A stretch of 64,000 nt of DNA, taken from contig NZ_JAVESI010000011.1 of the NCBI RefSeq assembly GCF_034006665.1, positions 1 to 64,000 on the forward strand, written 5' to 3'. This document shows positions 10,577 through 18,751 of the stretch, piece after piece (within the stretch, counting starts at the first letter, position 1; every line of letters starts with the position of its first letter). This DNA comes from Trichloromonas sp034006665 (lineage in GTDB: Bacteria > Desulfobacterota > Desulfuromonadia > Desulfuromonadales > Trichloromonadaceae). The translations under genes were made by a program, and so were the position numbers. The notes under the pieces are model-generated. The model made no database searches. It was given only the letters and a program-made list of their open reading frames with translations, and was not told where the DNA came from.

Positions 10577-10646
10577 CTTGATCGTAACGGGCGGGGCGCT
10601 TATCGCCCGCCCTGAACCCATCGATGTTTCAAAACGAGGTGTTTAT

Positions 10647-11864
10647 ATGGCGAAGTTTTCCTGGGAAGGCAAGAATCGCGCGGGCCAGGTGCAGAAGGGG
10701 GAGATGGAAGCACCCAACGAGGCGGCGGTCAATGCCCAGTTGCGCCGTAGCGGGATTATGCCGACCAAGGTCAAGGAACGGGGCAAGGGACTCGATGTCG
10801 AGCTGAAGATTCCCGGTTTCGCCCCGAAGATCACGACCAAGGATCTGGTGGTCTTCACCCGTCAGTTCGCTACCATGATCGACGCCGGTCTCCCCTTGGT
10901 TCAGTGTCTCGACATCCTCGGCCGCCAGCAGGACAACAAGACCTTCAAGGGGATTCTGGTCAACGTCAAGGAGGCGGTGGAGTCCGGCTCCACCTTCGCC
11001 GATGCCCTGAAAAAGCATCCCAAGGCCTTCGACGATCTCTATGTCAACCTGGTCGCCGCCGGCGAAGTCGGCGGTATTCTCGATACCATCCTCAACCGCC
11101 TCGCCGCCTACATCGAGAAGGCGCTCAAGCTGAAGAAACAGGTGAAGAGCGCCATGACCTATCCGACCACCATCGTCGGCATCGCCGTGCTGGTCATCGC
11201 CGTCATCCTGGTCTTTGTCATCCCCGCCTTCGAGAAGATGTTCGCCGATTTCGGCGGCTCGTTGCCGATGCCGACCCAGGTCGTCATCAACATCAGCAAT
11301 TTCATCCAGAAATACATCCTCGTCATCATCGCCGCCATTGTCCTTTCCATTTGGGGTTTCAAGCGCATCTACCGGACCAAGGCGGGGCGGGCGACGATCG
11401 ACCGATGGGCCTTGAAGATCCCGGTCTTCGGCATTCTCATCCGCAAGGTCGCCGTTGCCAAGTTCACCCGCACGCTGGGAACGATGATCTCCAGCGGCGT
11501 GCCGATTCTCGACGGCCTCGATATCGTCGCCAAGACCGCCGGCAACAAGACGGTGGAGACGGCCATCTATAAGGTGCGCCAGAGCATCAGCGAGGGCAAG
11601 ACCATCGCCGAGCCGCTGGAGGAGTCGGGGGTCTTTCCGCCCATGGTCTGCCAGATGATCGCGGTCGGTGAACAGTCCGGCGCCATCGATACCATGCTCA
11701 ACAAGATTGCCGACTTCTATGACGACGAAGTGGACGACGCGGTGGCCAACCTGACCGCGATGATGGAGCCGCTGCTCATGCTCTTCCTCGGCACCACTGT
11801 AGGCGGCCTGGTCATCGCCATGTACCTGCCGATCTTCAAGCTGGCCGGCACCGTCGGCGGCTGA
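10647..11864 (+). CDS. pilC: Type IV pilus inner-membrane platform protein PilC
   Basis: A 405-residue GspF-family protein. It has a short cytoplasmic N-terminus (FSWEGKNRAGQVQKGEM), then two GspF repeats with the conserved FTRQFATMIDAGLPL and TLGTMISSGVPIL blocks, and membrane segments near 170-195, 220-240 and the C-terminus. It anchors PilB/PilT and the pilus base. The ATG at 10647 has a CGAGGTG site; upstream in-frame codons read non-conserved sequence. The stop overlaps the pilS ATG (TGATG). Confidence 0.94.
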   Translation: MAKFSWEGKNRAGQVQKGEMEAPNEAAVNAQLRRSGIMPTKVKERGKGLDVELKIPGFAPKITTKDLVVFTRQFATMIDAGLPLVQCLDILGRQQDNKTFKGILVNVKEAVESGSTFADALKKHPKAFDDLYVNLVAAGEVGGILDTILNRLAAYIEKALKLKKQVKSAMTYPTTIVGIAVLVIAVILVFVIPAFEKMFADFGGSLPMPTQVVINISNFIQKYILVIIAAIVLSIWGFKRIYRTKAGRATIDRWALKIPVFGILIRKVAVAKFTRTLGTMISSGVPILDGLDIVAKTAGNKTVETAIYKVRQSISEGKTIAEPLEESGVFPPMVCQMIAVGEQSGAIDTMLNKIADFYDDEVDDAVANLTAMMEPLLMLFLGTTVGGLVIAMYLPIFKLAGTVGG

Positions 11865-13540
11865 TGCGGAAACTTTCCGAACTTTTCCGCCGGTCCCATC
11901 CCGCCCATATCGCCAGAAGTCAGCTGCGCTGGTATCTGCTGGTCCGGGCGCTGATCATCGGACTCTTCCTGCTCGGGGCCCTCGCCTACCAATGGTACGT
12001 TCGGGGCGTGGTCGTTTCTCCGGTCCTGCTGGCCCTCTATCTGCTGGGGGGACTGTGCGCCGTGCAGATCGCCCTTTCGGGTTTTTTGCTGTGGCGGGTG
12101 CGCCGTCCGCGTTTCTTCATCCAAGGCCAGGTTGTCTGGGATCTGCTCCTGGTCACGGCGCTGATCTACGTCACCGGCGGCATCGACAGCCTCTTTTCGT
12201 TCCTCTATATTTTCGTCATCATCGGCGCCAGCCTCTTTTTCGCCCGACGGGACATCCTCTTTGTCGCCTCGGCCTCGGCCATTCTCTACGGCAGCCTGCT
12301 CGATCTGCAATATTACGGCTATCTCCCCTTATTCGGGAGCTTGGGTTCGGCCCGGACCATCGACGGAACCGCCGTCTTCTATTCGGTCTTCGTCAATGTT
12401 CTTGCCTTTTTCTCTACCGCGCTCTTCAGCACCATTCTCGTCGATCGCCTGCGGCGCAGCGAAGCCGCCCTGGAAAAGCGCGAAATCGATTACGAAGAGT
12501 TGGAAAACCTCAACCGGACGATTCTCGCCAATGTCACCAGCGGCCTGCTGATCGTCAACCCGGAAGGGCGGATTCGCTCTTTCAATCAGGCGGCGGGGCG
12601 AATTTCCGGGTTCAGCCTTTCGGAAGTCTACAATCGCCCCTTGGGTGACGTCTTCCCCGATTTCCAGGTGATCGACGACCACGGCTTCATTCTGGTCAAC
12701 CGCAAGGAAGGAAGCTTTGTCACCGTCGACGGCCGGAGCCTGACCCTCGGCTACGCCTCGTCCCTGCTGCGCGATTCCCAAGGGAAGATCCTCGGCTTGC
12801 TCGTCGCTTTTCAGGACCTCACTGAATTCAAGCTCATGGAAGAGCAGCTCAAGCGCGCCGATCGTCTGGCCGCCGTCGGTCGCCTGGCCTCGGGCATGGC
12901 CCACGAAATCCGCAATCCCCTGGCCTCCATCAGCGGCAGCGCGCAACTGCTCCTCGAAGGAAGCCATCTCACCGCCGCGGAACGGCGGCTGATGAAGATC
13001 ATCGTCAAGGAAGCCCAGCGCCTCAACGTACTGCTTACCGATTTTCTCGTTTATGCCCGGCCGCGTCCGGCGCAGTGCGCTTCGGTCGACGTCGCCCGGC
13101 TTCTCGACGAACTGGTCGAGGTTCTCGCCGGCGATCAGCGTTTTTCTGCCCTGCGGCTGGTGCCTGCCTACTCCGGTCCTTTTTATCTTAATGTCGATCG
13201 CCAGCAGTTGCGCCAGGCTCTCTGGAACCTGGCGATCAACGCCGCCGAGGTCATGCCTGCCGGCGGGAATCTGACCTTCGGCATCCTCCCCGAGATGTCG
13301 GCCATTTATGTGGAGGATAACGGCCCGGGCATTCCCGAAGAGTTGCGCGGCCGGATTTTCGAGCCTTTTTTCACGACCAAGGATAAAGGTTCCGGCCTCG
13401 GCCTGGCGACCGTCCACGCCATCGTCGAAGGGCATGGTGGCGAGGTCCGCGTCGACCCCGGTGCCGCCGGCGGCACGCGTTTTACCATCCGTTTGCCGCA
13501 GAGAGCGGAACCTTCCTCCGTCACCAAGGGAATATCATGA
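11864..13540 (+). CDS. pilS: Pilus two-component sensor histidine kinase PilS
   Basis: 558 residues. Six hydrophobic segments fill the first ~190 residues, a coiled linker (RLRRSEAALEKREIDYEELENLN) leads into a PAS domain (about 220-330), then a HisKA domain with the phospho-acceptor His in GMAHEIRNPLAS (about 345) and an HATPase with DNGPGIP, KGSGLGLATV and GGT. (The linker is shown as RLRRSEAALEK and DYEELENLN.) PilS controls PilR phosphorylation and thus sigma-54-dependent pilin transcription in relatives. It overlaps pilR by 4 nt (ATGA), so the pair is translationally coupled. No pilA follows. Confidence 0.9.
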   Translation: MRKLSELFRRSHPAHIARSQLRWYLLVRALIIGLFLLGALAYQWYVRGVVVSPVLLALYLLGGLCAVQIALSGFLLWRVRRPRFFIQGQVVWDLLLVTALIYVTGGIDSLFSFLYIFVIIGASLFFARRDILFVASASAILYGSLLDLQYYGYLPLFGSLGSARTIDGTAVFYSVFVNVLAFFSTALFSTILVDRLRRSEAALEKREIDYEELENLNRTILANVTSGLLIVNPEGRIRSFNQAAGRISGFSLSEVYNRPLGDVFPDFQVIDDHGFILVNRKEGSFVTVDGRSLTLGYASSLLRDSQGKILGLLVAFQDLTEFKLMEEQLKRADRLAAVGRLASGMAHEIRNPLASISGSAQLLLEGSHLTAAERRLMKIIVKEAQRLNVLLTDFLVYARPRPAQCASVDVARLLDELVEVLAGDQRFSALRLVPAYSGPFYLNVDRQQLRQALWNLAINAAEVMPAGGNLTFGILPEMSAIYVEDNGPGIPEELRGRIFEPFFTTKDKGSGLGLATVHAIVEGHGGEVRVDPGAAGGTRFTIRLPQRAEPSSVTKGIS

Positions 13541-14931
13541 AACAGGAAGGCCAGCCCCGCATTCTCATCGTCGATGACGAGGAGAGCATGCGCGAATTTC
13601 TGAGCATCATGCTTCACAGCGACGGCTATCGGGTCGATGCTGTCGGCGACGGGCAGCAGGCCGTCGAGCGCCTGCGTTCCTGCGCCTACGATCTGATCAT
13701 CAGCGACATCAAGATGCCGCGGATGACCGGCTTCGAACTGCTGGCCCATGTCCGTCAGCGCTTTCCCGAGACGGCCATGATCATGATCACCGCTTTTTCC
13801 ACCACGGAAGAGGCGGTGGAAGCCATGAAAAACGGCGCCTACGACTACATCATCAAGCCTTTCAAGAACGACGAGATCCGCTTGGTGGTGCAGAACGCCC
13901 TGGAGCGGCGCAGCCTGCGCCGGGAAAATCAGGAACTGAAAAAAGAGCTGGGCAAGCGCTATTCCTTCGGCAGCCTGATCGGCAAGAGCAAGGCGATGCA
14001 GGAGGTCTACACCCTCATCGAAAAGGTCGCGGCGAGCAAGGCCAATGTCATGATTTTCGGCGAGAGCGGCACCGGCAAGGAGTTGGTGGCGCGGGCCATC
14101 CATTACAACAGCGATCGCCGGGACAAGCCGATTGTTCCTATCAACTGCGGGGCGATTCCCGAGAATCTGCTGGAGAGCGAACTCTTCGGCCATGAAAAGG
14201 GGAGCTTTACCGGCGCCGTACAGCAGAAGGCTGGACTCTTCGAGGTCGCCAACGGCGGCACCCTCTTTCTCGACGAAATCGGCGAATTGCCGCCGCTGAT
14301 GCAGGTCAAGCTGCTGCGGGTCTTGCAGGAGCGGGAGTTCCGTCGGGTAGGGGGGACGAAAGACATCAAGGTCGATGTCCGGGTGGTGACCGCCACCAAC
14401 AAGGATCTGGCTGAGGCCGTGGCCAAGGGTACCTTTCGCGAGGATCTCTATTACCGGCTCAACGTCATCTGCCTTACCTTGCCCCCCCTGCGCGATCGGC
14501 GCGGCGACATTCCCCTGCTGATCGAGCACTTTTTCAAAAAACTCGGCGCGCCCAAGGAGATCAAAATTGAGGAAAAGGCCCTGCGTCGTCTCCTCGACTA
14601 CCATTGGCCCGGGAATATCCGCGAACTGGAGAATATCATCGAGCGCTGCGTGGTTCTCGGCCCGGCGGAAGAGCTGACCGTCGATTGCCTGCCCGCCCAT
14701 CTGCGCTACGACTCTCCGGTGGTGTCCGGCGCCCTGACGCAGATTCCCGATGCCGGACTCGATCTCGACGCTTATCTGGGCGGGATCGAAAAGGACATTT
14801 TGCTCAGGACCCTGGAGAAGACCGGTGGCGTGCGCAAGAAAGCCGCTGAACTTCTCGGCATCACCTTCCGTTCGATTCGTTACCGGCTGGCGAAGTATGG
14901 GATCGAACCGGAGGGCGAGGAGGAAGGTTAG
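13537..14931 (+). CDS. pilR: Sigma-54-dependent response regulator PilR
   Basis: 464 residues: a receiver domain (phospho-acceptor Asp near 56 in DLIISDIKMP, Lys in YIIKPFK), an AAA+ sigma-54 interaction domain with Walker A GESGTGKE (about 175), the sigma-54-contact loop KGSFTGA, Walker B GGTLFLDEI, and a C-terminal Fis-type helix-turn-helix (RKKAAELLGITFRSIRYRL). The GSFTGA form of the GAFTGA loop also occurs in other PilR proteins as I recall them. The stop codon falls at the edge of the inverted-repeat element that follows. Confidence 0.93.
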   Translation: MKQEGQPRILIVDDEESMREFLSIMLHSDGYRVDAVGDGQQAVERLRSCAYDLIISDIKMPRMTGFELLAHVRQRFPETAMIMITAFSTTEEAVEAMKNGAYDYIIKPFKNDEIRLVVQNALERRSLRRENQELKKELGKRYSFGSLIGKSKAMQEVYTLIEKVAASKANVMIFGESGTGKELVARAIHYNSDRRDKPIVPINCGAIPENLLESELFGHEKGSFTGAVQQKAGLFEVANGGTLFLDEIGELPPLMQVKLLRVLQEREFRRVGGTKDIKVDVRVVTATNKDLAEAVAKGTFREDLYYRLNVICLTLPPLRDRRGDIPLLIEHFFKKLGAPKEIKIEEKALRRLLDYHWPGNIRELENIIERCVVLGPAEELTVDCLPAHLRYDSPVVSGALTQIPDAGLDLDAYLGGIEKDILLRTLEKTGGVRKKAAELLGITFRSIRYRLAKYGIEPEGEEEG

Positions 14932-15050
14932 GCTGATGAAAAACGCCCATTCGCGGCGTTGCCCTCATTCTCATCGCTGCAACGTACCTGGCCGTTACGA
15001 TTCGCTCCTCGAATTTCGGCGCCTTGCACCTGGACATTTTTGATCAGCCT
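14930..15050. repeat. ~121 bp inverted-repeat-bounded intergenic element (MITE/REP-like)
   Basis: The element begins AGGCTGATGAAAAACG (14930-14945, sharing the last bases of pilR) and ends with the reverse complement of AGGCTGATCAAAAATG (15035-15050), a 14/16 match. The interior is GC-rich, has no open frame, and contains partially self-complementary blocks (GCGGCGTTGCC, GCGCCTTGC). From memory, similar sequences recur between genes in Geobacter and relatives. I see only one copy in this window. It fills most of the pilR to SLC13 gap and could form a long hairpin serving as a terminator. Confidence 0.5.
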
Positions 15051-15077
15051 CAAGTAACGGGTCTTTTCGGTTTTCGG

Positions 15078-16859
15078 CTAGAAGGGCCAGATGTGGGGGA
15101 TGAGGGGGACGGCAACGGTCAGAACCAGTAGGGAGAGGGGGAGGCCCATGCGCCAGTAGTCGCCGAAGCGGTAGCCCCCCGGCTCCATGACCAGGGTGTT
15201 GGACTGATGGCCGATGGGGGTGAGAAAGGCGCAGGAAGCGCCGATGGCCACTCCCATAAGCAGCGGATCGGCGGAGATGCCGAGCCCTTCGGCCAGGCCG
15301 AGGGCGATGGGCGCCGTCAGGATTGCGGCGGCGGTATTGTTGACGATGTTGGACAGGAGCATGGTGGCGGCCGTGAGCAGTGCCAGGGTGGCCATCGGCG
15401 AGGCGTCTCGGGCGAAAGCCAACAGTTCTTCGGCGATAAAGCGCGCGCCGCCGCTCGTTTCCAGGGCTTCGCCAAGGGGGATCAGGGCCGCGAGCAGGAC
15501 GATGACCGGCAACTCGATGGCGGCGTAGGCCTCGCGGGGAGACAGCACCCGGGTCAGGACCATGAGCAGGGCGCCGCCGATCAGTGCCGGGGCGGCTGCG
15601 ACTTGGTGCAGGGCGATCAGCAGTAGGGCGCCGGCAAAGATGCCCACCGCCAGCAAGACCTGCCGGGGTTTGCCGAGACGTAGTCCCCGTTCCGCCAAAG
15701 GCAGGCAGCCGAGTTCACTTAAGGTCGCCGGCAGGTTTTCCTCCCGCCCCTGGACCAGCAGGATGTCGCCGGGGACGAAACGCAGCTTGCCGAGACGGTG
15801 CGGCAGACGCTTCCCCTGACGAGCCACGGCCAGCACGTTGATGTTGTAGCGTTCCCGCAGTTTGAGGCTGGTCGCCGATCGCCCCAGCAGGGTCGATTCC
15901 GGTGCGACGATCGCCTCTACCACATGAATTTCCCCCCCGCTTTTTTTCCCCTCGGCCTCTTTTGGGGTGCTTGACGCCAGTTCCAGGCCGGTCAGGTCGA
16001 TCAGGCTTTTGAGGCTTTCCGAGTCGGCCTCAACCAGCAGAATATCCTCCGCCAGCAAGACCTCGTAGATGGAAGGCATCTGCCGCCGGATTTCCCCGCG
16101 CACCAGTCCGGTGACGACCACTTCCCCTTCTTTTTCCATGATGGACAGCAGGTTGTGTAGCGGTTGCCCGACCAGGCGTGAAGTCTCCGGAACCCGCATT
16201 TCGGTGAGATAATCGTTGATGGGGAAGAGTTTTTCCGCCCCTTCGCGCTTGCGTTTCGGGGTCAGACGCCAGCCCACCAGGGCGATGAAGACCAACCCGG
16301 TCAGGGTGAGCGCGCCGCCGACGGGGAGAAAGTCGAACATGCCGAAAGGGGAGGCGCCGGTGTGTTCGCGGTAGGAGGCGATGACGATGTTCGGCGGCGT
16401 GCCGATCATGGTCAGGGTGCCGCCGAGCAGGGAACCGAAGGCCAGGGGCATCAGCAGCAGGGAGGGGGAGCGGCCGCTTTGCCGGGACATCCAGACGGCG
16501 ACGGGCATGAGCAGGGCGAGGGCGCCGACATTGTTCATGAAGCCGGAACTGAGGGCGACGATTCCCGTCAGAGTGGCGACCTGGAGGCTCGGCCGGTTGC
16601 TCACCCGAGCCAGGGCCCGGGCCATGTTGTCCACTGCGCCGGCGAGAAAGAGACCGCGGCTGAGAACCAGTACCGCCATGACCGTGACCACCGCCGGATG
16701 GCCGAAGCCGGCAAAGAGCCGCTCGCCCGGCATCAGACCGAAGCCCGCCACGGCGAGCAGGGCGAGCAGGGCGACGATGTCGTAACGCCAGCGGTTCCAT
16801 ATGAAAAGGGCCAGGGTCAGGCCGAGAATGGCAAAGATGGTGATCTGGTCGCCGGTCAT
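15078..16859 (-). CDS. SLC13/DASS-type transporter with two internal RCK_C (TrkA-C) domains
   Basis: 593 residues, entirely integral-membrane apart from a cytoplasmic insert. The first half has about five segments, with NNVGALALLMPVAVW and the anion-binding-type motif TMIGTPPNIV (near 155). Residues ~205-380 hold two RCK_C-like domains (VGQPLHNLL, LAEDILLVEAD; LGRSATSLKLRERY, VPGDILLVQG). The second half repeats the fold with SNIVNNTAAAILT and FLTPIGHQSNTLVM. The paired motifs indicate a sodium- or proton-coupled anion carrier; sulfate or dicarboxylate are possible substrates, but none can be assigned. RCK_C domains usually bind small ligands. It is convergent with pilR, and the neighbouring Trk/Ktr genes also use RCK modules. 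Confidence 0.82.
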   Translation of the reverse strand: MTGDQITIFAILGLTLALFIWNRWRYDIVALLALLAVAGFGLMPGERLFAGFGHPAVVTVMAVLVLSRGLFLAGAVDNMARALARVSNRPSLQVATLTGIVALSSGFMNNVGALALLMPVAVWMSRQSGRSPSLLLMPLAFGSLLGGTLTMIGTPPNIVIASYREHTGASPFGMFDFLPVGGALTLTGLVFIALVGWRLTPKRKREGAEKLFPINDYLTEMRVPETSRLVGQPLHNLLSIMEKEGEVVVTGLVRGEIRRQMPSIYEVLLAEDILLVEADSESLKSLIDLTGLELASSTPKEAEGKKSGGEIHVVEAIVAPESTLLGRSATSLKLRERYNINVLAVARQGKRLPHRLGKLRFVPGDILLVQGREENLPATLSELGCLPLAERGLRLGKPRQVLLAVGIFAGALLLIALHQVAAAPALIGGALLMVLTRVLSPREAYAAIELPVIVLLAALIPLGEALETSGGARFIAEELLAFARDASPMATLALLTAATMLLSNIVNNTAAAILTAPIALGLAEGLGISADPLLMGVAIGASCAFLTPIGHQSNTLVMEPGGYRFGDYWRMGLPLSLLVLTVAVPLIPHIWPF

Positions 16860-16953
16860 GACATCGTTCTTTTCACAAAGGAGAAGATTCGCGGGTACCT
16901 GCCGGAGCGGAGGTGCGGGGGACGGCGCCCCCGGACGTTTTTCAATCAGCGGA

Positions 16954-17541
16954 TCAGTCCCTGAAATTCCACCATGTGCGCCGCTGTTTTTCGCGCTGCG
17001 TCCGTTCCTGATCCGAGCCCCGGTCGAGCTCTTTCTGTTCCTGTTCCTGTTCCTGTTCCTGTTTTCGTTGCCATTCCCGTTCCCGCGCCGGCGGGCTCAT
17101 CTCATCGTCATCGTCGCGCCGCTCGCGATTCTCGTAGCGGTCTTCCTCGCGATTGAAATTTCCCCGGTCGTCGCGATCCCGGTGGTCGTCATACCTACGG
17201 CGGTTTTCGGGGAAACGTTCCCTGAACCGGTCCCGCTCGTTGTAGCGTTCGCGGTAGTCTTCCTGATTCTCACGCAGTTGGCGGCGGCTGTCGTTGTCGT
17301 CAAGGTTTCGATAGCGACGTTCGTCCTCTTCATCCCCATCATGATAGCGGTGCTCGTCCTCCCGCTCTTGCGGATAGCGTCTGTCGTCGCGGTCGTTCCC
17401 TTTCAGGAGACGGCCGTTTCGGGAGTCGTCCCGCGGCGCGGAGCCATAACCGCTTTCGAAGCGTTCGGCGACGGAAGGGGCGGCGGAAAGGGCGACAATC
17501 GCCAGGGCGGCGACGAGAATGGAGAGACTGAGCCGTTTCAT
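16954..17541 (-). CDS. Secreted charge-rich (Arg/Asp/Glu) low-complexity protein
   Basis: 195 residues, unrecognised family. A clear signal peptide (MKRLSLSILVAALAIVALSA, cleavage probably after SVA) precedes about 170 residues made almost entirely of Arg, Asp, Glu, Asn, Tyr and Gln, in patterns such as RDDR, ERFPENRRR and DRDDRG, ending with TWWNFRD. It contains no Cys and hardly any hydrophobic core, so it should be disordered: a polyampholyte in the periplasm or outside. A strong ribosome site (GAGGAG, 6 nt before the ATG at 17541) and the signal peptide make this strand real rather than the opposite one. It is divergent from the Trk operon; a role in ionic or envelope stress is only a guess. 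Confidence 0.65.
   Translation of the reverse strand: MKRLSLSILVAALAIVALSAAPSVAERFESGYGSAPRDDSRNGRLLKGNDRDDRRYPQEREDEHRYHDGDEEDERRYRNLDDNDSRRQLRENQEDYRERYNERDRFRERFPENRRRYDDHRDRDDRGNFNREEDRYENRERRDDDDEMSPPAREREWQRKQEQEQEQEQKELDRGSDQERTQREKQRRTWWNFRD
17035..17063. repeat. Hexanucleotide repeat CTGTTC (about 4.5 copies) inside the charge-rich gene
   Basis: Four exact CTGTTC units (17035-17058) followed by a degenerate unit, read on the minus strand as an alternating Gln-Glu run near the C-terminus. The 6 bp period keeps the frame if the copy number changes. Confidence 0.8.
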
Positions 17542-17654
17542 GATTTCTCCTCAGAGAAGGGGTCGGACGCGCCGGAAATCTTTACGCCGAATGGTATTAT
17601 AGATGAGCTGTGCCGCGGTGCAAGAGAAGGGATCCCCAAAGGGAAGGAGTCGCT

Positions 17655-18086
17655 ATGACGAAAAAAGGCTCTTCGTCGGTGGTCATTGTCGGTTGCGGTC
17701 GCCTGGGTGCGTTGCTTGCTGGTGAGCTGAGTCGGGAGGGGGCCCGGGTCGTGGTCGTCGATCGTGTCGAGGCCGCCTTTGCCCAACTCGACGCCGGGTT
17801 CAGCGGCTTTCGGGTGACCGGCGATGCGGTGGAACAGCGGGTGTTGCATCTGGCCAATTTGGAGCGGGCCGACTGCCTGATGGCGACCACTGAGAAGGAT
17901 ACGGTTAATCTCATGGTCGCCCAAGTGGCGAAAACGGTCTTTGCGGTGCCTCGGGTGCTGGCCCGAGTCTACGATCCGGCCCGAGAAGAGATGTATCGAA
18001 CCTTGGGGGTGGAAACCATCAGCCCGACCCGCCTTAGCGCCGGAGAGTTCATGAGGCGCTTTGCCGGAGAGGAACGTCGGTCATGA
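17655..18086 (+). CDS. TrkA-like NAD-binding (RCK_N only) protein
   Basis: A 143-residue Rossmann-fold regulator of K+ uptake. The glycine loop VGCGRLGALLAGELS is followed by an acidic strand end (VVVVDRVEAAF), then GDAVEQRVLHLANLERAD, typical of TrkA/KtrA RCK_N domains. It ends right after the fold (FMRRFAGEERRS) with no RCK_C. The E. coli TrkA has two RCK_N-RCK_C units in 458 residues; here the equivalent is split between this gene and the next, which overlaps it by 4 nt. The ATG at 17655 follows GGAAGGAG by 5 nt. Confidence 0.82.
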   Translation: MTKKGSSSVVIVGCGRLGALLAGELSREGARVVVVDRVEAAFAQLDAGFSGFRVTGDAVEQRVLHLANLERADCLMATTEKDTVNLMVAQVAKTVFAVPRVLARVYDPAREEMYRTLGVETISPTRLSAGEFMRRFAGEERRS

Positions 18087-18751
18087 AAGTCATTTTGGCG
18101 GGCAGCGGCAAGATCCTCTATTACCTGGCGCGGCAATTTTCCCGCCGGGGGGTGGACGTAAGAGTGGTCGCTCCCAGTGAGGATGAGGCACGGGAGCTTT
18201 CCCGACGCACTGGCGCGACGGTTCTGGCCGGAGATGCCACCGATCCTCGGGTGCTGCTCGAAGCGGGTGCCTGGCGGGCGCACACGGTGTTGGCCCTGTT
18301 GCCCAACGACGAGGACAATCTGGCTATCTGCCAGATTGCCGGGCGCATGTATCGGGTGCCGCGCACCATCGCCCTGGTCAACGATCCGGAGAATGAAGAG
18401 GTCTTTCAGCGGTTCCAGGTGACGACGGCGATTTCGGCGACACGGATTCTTTCCCTCATCATCGAAGAGCAGGCCGGCTTCGAGGAAATCGCCCGGATGA
18501 TGGCCGTGGGGGACGGCTCGGTCTCCGTCTCTGAGGTGCTGCTGCGGGAGGATGCCCCGGCGGTCGGGCTTCCTCTGAAAAAATTGACGTTGCCCGAGGA
18601 GGCCTTGCTCGGCGGCATCATTCGCGGGGACAGGGTCATGATTCCCAAGGGCGGAACCCACCTGCAGGCCGGCGACCGGTTGATTCTCATCGCCGCCCGC
18701 GCCAGCCTGGAAACGGCCCTGCGCCTGCTCACCGGCGAGGAGTCTTCGTGA
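18083..18751 (+). CDS. trkA: TrkA-like regulator (RCK_N + RCK_C)
   Basis: 222 residues. The N-terminal RCK_N domain shows AGSGKILYYLARQFS (a GxGxxx-type loop with a Lys) and GDATDPRVL; the C-terminal RCK_C domain (about 140-215) shows LREDAPAVGLPLKKL and LQAGDRLILIA. With the preceding RCK_N-only protein it likely forms the cytoplasmic gating ring of the TrkH encoded immediately downstream. It starts in a 4 nt overlap with the gene before and ends in a 4 nt overlap with trkH (GTGA), so all three are translationally coupled. Confidence 0.85.
   Translation: MKVILAGSGKILYYLARQFSRRGVDVRVVAPSEDEARELSRRTGATVLAGDATDPRVLLEAGAWRAHTVLALLPNDEDNLAICQIAGRMYRVPRTIALVNDPENEEVFQRFQVTTAISATRILSLIIEEQAGFEEIARMMAVGDGSVSVSEVLLREDAPAVGLPLKKLTLPEEALLGGIIRGDRVMIPKGGTHLQAGDRLILIAARASLETALRLLTGEESS

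Noticed and set aside
14185..14220. The GSFTGA form of the sigma-54 contact loop in PilR, considered as novel
   Set aside because: As I recall, other PilR proteins carry the same form, so it is not unusual.
16801..17658. A hydrophobic 285-codon plus-strand frame with a Leu/Phe run
   Set aside because: The hydrophobic residues arise from reading charged codons backwards. The minus-strand gene has a signal peptide and a strong ribosome site.
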